Assembly: GCF_900116195.1 (NCBI RefSeq)
Contig: NZ_FOZW01000017.1
Coordinates: forward strand, 1-64,000
Reading direction: 5' to 3'
Length of the DNA: 64,000 nt
DNA from: Alloyangia pacifica
Lineage (GTDB): Bacteria > Pseudomonadota > Alphaproteobacteria > Rhodobacterales > Rhodobacteraceae
This document shows positions 58,609 through 64,000 of this stretch, piece after piece (within the stretch, counting starts at the first letter, position 1; the number at the start of each line of letters is the position of its first letter). The notes below the pieces were generated by a model that did no database searches, was not told where the DNA came from, and saw only the letters and a list, made by a program, of their open reading frames with translations. The position numbers and the translations under genes were made by a program.

Positions 58609-58736
58609 AGGGGCGCTGCCCCTCTTGGCCTTGCGGCCAATTCACCCCGGGATATTTGGCCCATATGGAAGAGCGGACGCGCGCCTGCTTCCATATGGAT
58701 CAAATATCCCGGGGAGCCCGAGGGGCTGGCCCCTCG
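58609..58736. repeat. Intergenic repeat family A, copy 4, two copies head to head
   Basis: Outer hairpins AGGGGCGCTGCCCCT (58609-58623) and CGAGGGGC-TG-GCCCCTCG (58719-58736) flank a large inverted repeat: CCCCGGGATATTTG (58645-58658) with CAAATATCCCGGGG (58701-58714), and CATATGGAAG (58662-58671) with CTTCCATATG (58688-58697). This 128-bp near-palindrome fills most of the pepP/cobT gap. Confidence 0.85.
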
Positions 58737-58747
58737 GTCCTGCGCTC

Positions 58748-60625
58748 TCAGCCGGCGCGGCGGATGCCCATGACGCGGGCGCGCGCACGCGGGTCCGAAT
58801 CGAAGAGCGCGGCGAGCTGTTCGGTCATCGCGCCGGCCAGTTGCTCGACGTCGGTGATGGTCACCGCGCGCTCGTAGTAGCGGGTGACATCATGGCCGAT
58901 GCCGATCGCCAGCAGTTCGACCTGCTTCTTGCGCTCGACCATGGCGATCACGTCGCGCAGGTGTTTCTCGAGGTAGTTGGCCGGGTTCACCGAAAGCGTG
59001 GAATCGTCCACCGGCGCGCCGTCGGAGATCACCATGAGGATCTTGCGGGCCTCGGGGCGGTGCGCCATGCGGCGGTGTGCCCATTCCAGTGCCTCGCCGT
59101 CGATGTTCTCCTTCAGCAGGCCTTCCTTCATCATCAGGCCAAGGTTGTCGCGGACCCGGCGCCAGGGCGAGTCGGCGCTCTTGTAGATGATGTGACGCAG
59201 GTCGTTCAGGCGGCCCGGCTGCTGCTCGCGGCCCTCGGCGAGCCATTTCTCGCGCGCGAGGCCGCCCTTCCAGGCGCGGGTGGTGAAGCCGAGGATCTCG
59301 ACCTTCACCGAGCAGCGCTCGAGGGTGCGCGCCAGCACGTCGGCGCAGATCGCCGCGATCGAGATCGGCCGGCCACGCATCGAGCCGGAGTTGTCGATCA
59401 GCAGGGTCACCACCGTGTCGCGGAACTCTGTGTCCTTCTCGACCTTGAACGACAGCGGCGTCGTGGGGTTGGCGACGACGCGGGCGAGGCGGCCGGCATC
59501 GAGCACGCCCTCTTCCTTGTCGAACTCCCAGGAGCGGTTCTGCTGTGCCTGCAGCCGGCGCTGCAGCTTGTTGGCGAGGCGCGAGACCGCGCCCTTCAGC
59601 GGCTCCAACTGCTGGTCGAGATAGGCGCGCAGGCGCTCGAGTTCCTGCGGCTCGGCCAGCTCCTCGGCGAGGATTTCCTCGTCGTGGGTCGAATCGTAGA
59701 CCTTGTAGCCGGGATCGGCCTCGGAAACCGGGGCAGGGGGCGGCGGCTCCATCGGCGCGTCGCCCTCGGGCAGCTCGGCCTCCTCGCCCATTTCCTGGTC
59801 GGCCATCTCGTCGGCCGAGACCTGCGCCTGGCTCTGGTCCTGGGTCTGTTCCTGCGATTGTTCCGGCGAGGCCTCTGCCTCGTCCTGGTCCTGGTCGTCC
59901 TGGCCGGTCGAATCGGGCTGTTCTTCCTCCTCGGCTCCGGGCTCGGCCTGATCCTGCGCCTCGTCGTCGAGCTGGTCCGGATCCTCGCCGAGCTGATCGC
60001 CGTAGCCGAGGTCGGTGATGATCTGCCGTGCGAAGCGGGCAAAGGCCGCTTGATCGGAAAGCTTGGCCTGCAGGTCCTCCAGCGTGCCGCCGGCCTGGTC
60101 CTCGATGAAGCCGCGCCAGAGTTCCATCACATGCGCGGCGTCCTTGGGCAGGTCGCGACCGGTGGCGAGGTGGCGGATCATGTAGCCCGCGGCCACCGGC
60201 AGCGGCGCCTCGGAGGCCTGGGTGATCTGCCCGTAGCCGCGGCGCGCTGCCTCATGGCCGATCTTGGCGTCGATATTGCCGGCGGTGCCGGGCATGTCGC
60301 GCGCGCCCATGGCCTCGCAGCGGGCGGTTTCCATCGCTTCGTAGAGCTCGAGCGCCATGTCGCCTTGCGGCGCGTAGCGGGCATGGGTGGTGCCGTCATG
60401 ATACCGGCGATAGAGCGCCAGCGCATCGGCGGTGCCACGGGCCAGCAGCACCTCGTCGCGGGTCATCCTGCGCGACACCTGTGGCAGGCGCATGATGTCG
60501 CCTGAAACGCCCGCCGGATCGACGGAATAGTTGACCGTAAGTTCGGGGTCGTCGGCCATGACCTTGGTGGCCTCGGCCAGGGCCTTCTTGAACGGATCGG
60601 CGGGGTTGTCGGTGTCGCGTGCCAT
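58748..60625 (-). CDS. cobT: Cobaltochelatase subunit CobT
   Basis: CobT is the large helper subunit of the aerobic CobNST chelatase that inserts cobalt into hydrogenobyrinic acid a,c-diamide during B12 synthesis. The 625-residue product has an N-terminal helical domain, a long acidic Gln/Glu-rich disordered region (about 200-310; [18 protein letters not shown]) and a C-terminal von Willebrand A domain with [13 protein letters not shown] (about 415-422). It works with the CobS ATPase, encoded 1.3 kb upstream. Two genes lie between, unlike the usual cobS-cobT adjacency. Confidence 0.95.
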   Translation of the reverse strand: MARDTDNPADPFKKALAEATKVMADDPELTVNYSVDPAGVSGDIMRLPQVSRRMTRDEVLLARGTADALALYRRYHDGTTHARYAPQGDMALELYEAMETARCEAMGARDMPGTAGNIDAKIGHEAARRGYGQITQASEAPLPVAAGYMIRHLATGRDLPKDAAHVMELWRGFIEDQAGGTLEDLQAKLSDQAAFARFARQIITDLGYGDQLGEDPDQLDDEAQDQAEPGAEEEEQPDSTGQDDQDQDEAEASPEQSQEQTQDQSQAQVSADEMADQEMGEEAELPEGDAPMEPPPPAPVSEADPGYKVYDSTHDEEILAEELAEPQELERLRAYLDQQLEPLKGAVSRLANKLQRRLQAQQNRSWEFDKEEGVLDAGRLARVVANPTTPLSFKVEKDTEFRDTVVTLLIDNSGSMRGRPISIAAICADVLARTLERCSVKVEILGFTTRAWKGGLAREKWLAEGREQQPGRLNDLRHIIYKSADSPWRRVRDNLGLMMKEGLLKENIDGEALEWAHRRMAHRPEARKILMVISDGAPVDDSTLSVNPANYLEKHLRDVIAMVERKKQVELLAIGIGHDVTRYYERAVTITDVEQLAGAMTEQLAALFDSDPRARARVMGIRRAG

Positions 60626-60738
60626 GGCACAGGTTTCGCGCCGTGGCGGGGAATTGGCAAGAGGGGATGCGCGCCGCGATGCAAGTCTTGGTCATCCGCC
60701 CCGTGCCGCGCCGGCCCGGCGGCGCGGCGCACCGCCGC

Positions 60739-61080
60739 TCAGCTCTTTTCCAGCAGGCCGCTGCAGGCCTTGGCATGGCTCTCGAAAAGCTCGCGGCTCT
60801 GCAAGTCCCCGGCAATGACGCCGCGGTAGAGCAGGCGGTAGTCGGGCAGTGCCTCGAGGATCGCCGCGCGCAGCGGCGCGCCGGTGAGCCCGTCATCCGC
60901 TGCGGTTAGGCTGAACTCGCGGGCGAGCAGGCTCGCGGTCTCTGGCGAGCCGGGCAGGCTGGGATTGTCGGCAGCCTCCAGCGCGACACCCTGCCAGAGC
61001 GCGGCGCAATCGGCGGCGGTGTGTTCTTCGGAAAGGGCGGGGCCGGCGGCGAGGAACATCAGGGCGAGAACAGGTTTCAA
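60739..61080 (-). CDS. Small secreted hypothetical protein
   Basis: The 113-residue protein starts with a clear signal peptide (LALMFLAAGPALS, about 1-17) and continues with a helical mature part containing two cysteines (ADCAALW and HAKACSG) that could form a disulfide in the periplasm. I do not recognise a family. It starts with TTG inside the racemase stop (TTGA overlap, 4 bp), indicating coupled translation. It is downstream in the operon cobS - racemase - this gene - cobT. Confidence 0.7.
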   Translation of the reverse strand: MKPVLALMFLAAGPALSEEHTAADCAALWQGVALEAADNPSLPGSPETASLLAREFSLTAADDGLTGAPLRAAILEALPDYRLLYRGVIAGDLQSRELFESHAKACSGLLEKS

Positions 61081-61772
61081 AGCGAGGCACTCCCGGTTGC
61101 CAGCCGCGCAAGTAGATCGACATGCACGTCGAGCGCGTCGATGATCCGATAGCCGGGATCCTGCGCGCCGTCGAAGGCAAGATTGAGGTCGGTTCCGGCC
61201 AGCACGATGGCCTCGGCACCCATGTCGCGCACCATGCGATGCCCGGCGTCGAAGAAGGCGGCGCGGTCTTCGTCCGTGCAGCAGCCAGCCACTGCCATGT
61301 CCTGGTAGCGCTGGCCGAGCGCCTCGGTCTCGGTATCGAGCGCCACTGCCTCGGTGCGTGCCAGCTGGCCGTAGAGCCGCGTCCGCATCACCACGCGGGT
61401 GCCAAGCAGGCCGACGCGGCGCAGCCCCTCGGCGGCGAAATAGTCATCGAGCGGCGCCACGGCCGAGACCAGCGGCAAGGTTGAGCGCGCGACGGTCTCC
61501 TCGAAGCAGAAGTGGCCGCCGAGCGAGGTGATCGCGGCGCAGTCGCAGCCCGCGGCCGCCAGCCGGTCGATCAGCCGGGCGTAGACCTCGGCCTGCGCGG
61601 CACGGTTGTCCGACAGGTTGTTGCGGATCAGCTCCTGGACGTCGGCCTGCACGATGGTCAGCTCGAGCGGCGCGCCGAGCGCGGCCACGGCGGCGGTCAG
61701 CCGCTGGTAATAGACCACGGTTGCGGCGACGCCGATGCCGCCGATCAGCCCGATATGCAGCGGTTTACCCAT
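61077..61772 (-). CDS. Asp/Glu racemase-family protein lacking the usual cysteine pair
   Basis: The 231-residue protein has the aspartate/glutamate racemase fold: GLIGGIGVAATVVYYQRL at the N-terminus, NNLSDNR near 51, and a late GTDLNLAF segment. In active racemases two cysteines face the substrate (CNTxH and GCTEL motifs). Here the first motif is ITSLGGHF (81-88, no Cys) and the second AGTDL (Gly193 at the Cys position), so ordinary two-base racemisation is doubtful. Cys89 and the CC at 183-184 are the nearest cysteines. The start at 61772 follows the family. It is placed between cobS and cobT. Confidence 0.78.
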   Translation of the reverse strand: MGKPLHIGLIGGIGVAATVVYYQRLTAAVAALGAPLELTIVQADVQELIRNNLSDNRAAQAEVYARLIDRLAAAGCDCAAITSLGGHFCFEETVARSTLPLVSAVAPLDDYFAAEGLRRVGLLGTRVVMRTRLYGQLARTEAVALDTETEALGQRYQDMAVAGCCTDEDRAAFFDAGHRMVRDMGAEAIVLAGTDLNLAFDGAQDPGYRIIDALDVHVDLLARLATGSASL

Positions 61773-61814
61773 TTCCGGTCCTCCCAAGACCCCTTGCACC
61801 ACCCCTCTAACCCA

Positions 61815-61845
61815 AGGGGCGCGGCCCGTATCGGACCGCGCCCCT
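61815..61845. terminator. Hairpin upstream of the racemase gene
   Basis: AGGGGCGCGG (61815-61824) pairs with CCGCGCCCCT (61836-61845) around an 11-nt loop. No clear T tract is present on the minus strand (TTGGG follows), so it may be a leader hairpin or a weak terminator. Confidence 0.5.
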
Positions 61846-61865
61846 GAAGTTTCACGTGCCTGCTT

Positions 61866-61922
61866 CCGCATGGCAAAAATATCCCGGGGGAGTCCGCGCC
61901 AGCGGACGGGGGCAGCGCCCCC
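61866..61922 (-). repeat. Intergenic repeat family A, copy 5
   Basis: Read on the minus strand: GGGGGC-GCT-GCCCCC (61922-61908), a GC-rich spacer, CCCCCGGGATATTTTT and then CCATGCGGAAG. It lies 24 nt after the cobS stop, the same order relative to the upstream gene as copies 1 and 2. Confidence 0.68.
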
Positions 61923-61945
61923 TTCGGCGGCTCAAATCTGCGCGG

Positions 61946-62932
61946 TCAGACCAGCGACAGCGAAGCGGCGCTTTCCGGCAGTTCCTCGTCGAAGCAGCGC
62001 TGGTAGAACTCGGCCACGGTCTGGCGCTCGAGTTCGTCGCACTTGTTGAGGAACGACAGGCGGAAGGCGTAGCCGACGTTGCGGAAAATCTCGGCGTTGG
62101 CGGCCCAGGCGATCACCGTCCGCGGCGACATCACGGTCGAGAGCTCGCCGTTCATGAAGGCGCGGCGGGTGAAGTCGGCCACGGTCACCATCTGGCGGAT
62201 GGTCTTGCGGCCCTTCTCGTTGTTGTAATGCGGCGCCTTGCTCAGCACGATGTTCACCTCGGCGTCGATGCTGAGGTAGTTCAGCGTCGCGACGAGACTC
62301 CAGCGGTCCATCTGGCCCTGGTTGATCTGCTGGGTGCCGTGATAGAGGCCCGTGGTGTCGCCAAGGCCGACGGTGTTGGCGGTGGCGAAAATGCGGAAGT
62401 ACTTGTGCGGCGTGATCACCTGGTTCTGGTCCAGGAGGGTGAGCTTGCCGTCGGTTTCCAGCACGCGCTGGATCACGAACATCACGTCGGCGCGACCCGC
62501 GTCATACTCGTCGAAGACGATGGCGGTGGGGTTGCGCAGCGCCCAGGGCAGGATGCCTTCCTGGAACTGGGTGACCTGCTTGCCGTCCACCAGCTTGATG
62601 GCATCCTTGCCGATCAGGTCGATCCGGGAGATGTGGCTGTCGAGGTTGACGCGCACACAGGGCCAGTTCAGCCGCGAGGCGACCTGCTCGATGTGGGTCG
62701 ACTTGCCGGTGCCGTGGTAGCCCTGGATCATCACCCGGCGGTTGTTGCGGAAGCCCGCGAGGATGGCCAGCGTGGTGTCGGGGTCGAACTTGTAGGTGCT
62801 GTCGAGATCCGGAACGCGATCGGTGCGGTCGGGGAAGCCGTGCACCACCATGTCCGTGTCGATGCCGAACACCTCGCGGACCGAGATTTCCTCGGTGGGT
62901 TTCGCATTGATGTCGATCGTGCCATCCGCCAT
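61946..62932 (-). CDS. cobS: Cobaltochelatase subunit CobS
   Basis: CobS is the AAA+ ATPase of the aerobic cobaltochelatase. The 328-residue MoxR-type ATPase has Walker [10 protein letters not shown] (about 71-79), Walker [10 protein letters not shown] (about 137-145) and sensor 1 IFATANT. It forms hexamers with CobT and drives cobalt insertion by CobN. It begins the minus-strand series cobS - racemase - secreted protein - cobT - pepP; cobN is not in the window. Confidence 0.95.
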   Translation of the reverse strand: MADGTIDINAKPTEEISVREVFGIDTDMVVHGFPDRTDRVPDLDSTYKFDPDTTLAILAGFRNNRRVMIQGYHGTGKSTHIEQVASRLNWPCVRVNLDSHISRIDLIGKDAIKLVDGKQVTQFQEGILPWALRNPTAIVFDEYDAGRADVMFVIQRVLETDGKLTLLDQNQVITPHKYFRIFATANTVGLGDTTGLYHGTQQINQGQMDRWSLVATLNYLSIDAEVNIVLSKAPHYNNEKGRKTIRQMVTVADFTRRAFMNGELSTVMSPRTVIAWAANAEIFRNVGYAFRLSFLNKCDELERQTVAEFYQRCFDEELPESAASLSLV

Positions 62933-63149
62933 GGTCGTGCCCCTGTCCGGTCGTTAGAAAGTCTTGCGCACCGTCGTGCCCCATATCGCAGGCAAGGGCA
63001 AGGGGGCCGGAGCGGGGTTTGAACGATGGCTGTGCAAAGCCCGCTACGGTTGCCGTGAGCGGTTGCGGTGCAGCTGCGGAATGTGTTTGCGCCCCGGCGC
63101 TTCCGGGCACTAGGCTGCAGCTGACAAGGCAAGCAGGCAGGCGCGGTAC

Positions 63150-63704
63150 GTGGCGAGTTCACCCCATCCCGACATCGAGGACCTCATCGCGCGCGTCGCC
63201 ATGGCGGACCGCGCCGCCTTTGCCCGGCTCTACGAGCGCACCTCGGCGAAACTTTTCGGCGTCTGCCTGCGTGTCTTGCAGGACAGGGCGCAGGCCGAAG
63301 AGGCGCTGCAGGACACCTACGTCAAGGTCTGGAACAATGCCGGCAAATACAGGGTCAACGGCTATTCCCCGATGACTTGGTTGATCACCCTGGCGCGCAA
63401 TTCCGCCGTCGACCGCCGCCGCCGCAGCGACGTGGGCCGGGCCGTCCAGCCGCTGGAGCTGGATGACCGTCTGGCCGATCCCGCACCGGGGCCGGCGCAG
63501 CAGGCCGAGGCGCGCGACGACGCGCAGGCGCTGGCGCTGTGCATGGACGAGCTGCCGCCCGACCGCGCCGAGATGGTGCGCCGCGCGTATCTCGAGGGCG
63601 CCACCTATGCCGAGCTTGCCACCGCCACCGGGGTGAAGCTCAACACCGTGCGAACCTGGCTGCGTCGCAGCCTGATCAGCCTGAGGGAGTGCCTGAGCCG
63701 ATGA
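63150..63704 (+). CDS. ECF-type RNA polymerase sigma factor
   Basis: The 184-residue ECF sigma factor has region 2 at about 22-90 (AEEALQDTYVKVW, then MTWLITLARN) and region 4 at about 125-180 (GATYAELATATGVKLNTVRTWLRRSL). The GTG start at 63150 precedes the first homologous residues; an ATG at 63201 would delete part of region 2. Its stop overlaps the anti-sigma start by 4 bp (ATGA), the usual arrangement for regulated ECF pairs. The stimulus is unknown; the window ends before any target gene. Confidence 0.9.
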   Translation: MASSPHPDIEDLIARVAMADRAAFARLYERTSAKLFGVCLRVLQDRAQAEEALQDTYVKVWNNAGKYRVNGYSPMTWLITLARNSAVDRRRRSDVGRAVQPLELDDRLADPAPGPAQQAEARDDAQALALCMDELPPDRAEMVRRAYLEGATYAELATATGVKLNTVRTWLRRSLISLRECLSR

Positions 63705-64000
63705 GCGCCGAGCCGCAGCCGGATCTGCCAGGGGGGGCTGAGGCCACCGCGGCGGAATACGTGCTCGGCCTGCTGACCGAAGCGGAGCGGCGCGACTTCG
63801 AGGCACAGCTTGCGGCCGACCCCGGTCTCGAACAGGAGGTGGCCAGCTGGTGCGCCTGTTTCGCGGCGCTCACCGATCCGATCCCCGAGAGCGTGCCGCC
63901 CGCCTCCGTCTGGAGCGGGATCGAGACGCGTCTGCATGGACCCGCGCGTCCGGGGCTTTTGCGACAACTGCTGCCCTATCTGCTGGGCGCCGTAACCGCG
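63701..64000 (+). CDS. Anti-sigma factor (RskA-like), 5' part
   Basis: Starting at ATG 63701 the frame stays open for 100 codons to the window end. The N-terminus carries the anti-sigma-K hallmark AAEYVLGLLTEAERRDFEAQL, followed by ADPGLEQEVASWCACF and PPASVWSGIETRL; hydrophobic residues (LLPYLLGAVTA) at the edge should begin the membrane segment. It is translationally coupled to the sigma gene and should hold it at the membrane. The C-terminal periplasmic half lies outside the window. Confidence 0.85.
   Translation, partial: MSAEPQPDLPGGAEATAAEYVLGLLTEAERRDFEAQLAADPGLEQEVASWCACFAALTDPIPESVPPASVWSGIETRLHGPARPGLLRQLLPYLLGAVTA

Noticed and set aside
1-64000. tRNA, rRNA, insertion sequences, prophage, CRISPR arrays, restriction or other defence systems
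   Set aside because: I looked for cloverleaf ends, transposase or integrase domains, regularly spaced repeats and defence enzymes and saw none that could be supported.

Overview
The window is chromosomal DNA from a high-GC alphaproteobacterium, most likely a marine member of the Rhodobacterales (Roseobacter group / Paracoccaceae). This rests on the GC-rich sequence, a SAM-II riboswitch ahead of metZ, CarD, a SUV3-like helicase followed by S4, FdxA and CarD genes, aerobic cobaltochelatase genes cobS and cobT, glucosylglycerate genes, a DUF1127 protein, and an intergenic repeat built on CCCGGG-ATATTT. I saw no rRNA, tRNA, insertion sequence, prophage or CRISPR array. Gene density is that of an ordinary chromosome, and the first and last genes are cut by the window edges.

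Layout. 1-2.6 kb: the end of a large carbohydrate-binding or adhesin-like protein, a 1-kb gene-poor stretch, and purU. 2.9-9.1 kb: a GH13_18 glycoside phosphorylase, a DedA protein, a GntP permease, and the glucosylglycerate pair gpgS-gpgP. 9.4-14.2 kb: metF divergent from a MetR-type regulator, a cold-shock gene, an ArsC/Spx-like gene and thrS. 14.5-21.8 kb: a catabolic or uptake cluster with a CodA-like amidohydrolase, a LivM-LivG-LivF fusion protein, LivH, a binding protein, an NTF2-like protein and a GntR regulator. 21.9-29.2 kb: a Tag-like protein, an MFS carrier, the argP/LysE exporter pair, an EamA carrier, a secreted nuclease and several small genes. 29.3-38.3 kb: PepF, an amino-acid decarboxylase, a DNA ligase and exonuclease pair, and a lysophospholipase-SCP2 pair.

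38.4-43.0 kb: helicase, S4 protein, ferredoxin and CarD in one direction. 43.2-54.6 kb: NDH-2-like oxidoreductase, KefC-type antiporter, SAM-II-controlled metZ, folE2, TrkH, a D-lactate dehydrogenase-like flavoprotein and a ClC antiporter. 54.7-62.9 kb: a GNAT, the ohr/ohrR peroxide pair, DUF427, pepP, then cobT and cobS separated by a racemase-like gene and a small secreted protein. 63.1-64.0 kb: an ECF sigma factor overlapping its anti-sigma gene.

Themes: one-carbon and methionine metabolism (purU, metF, metR, metZ, folE2), osmotic and ionic balance (glucosylglycerate, TrkH, KefC, ClC) and oxidative stress (Ohr, Gpx). The points most worth a second look are the fused branched-chain-type transporter with its divergent amidohydrolase, the SAM-II riboswitch placed ahead of an intrinsic terminator, two families of intergenic repeats, and a racemase-like protein without the usual cysteine pair inside the cobS-cobT region.
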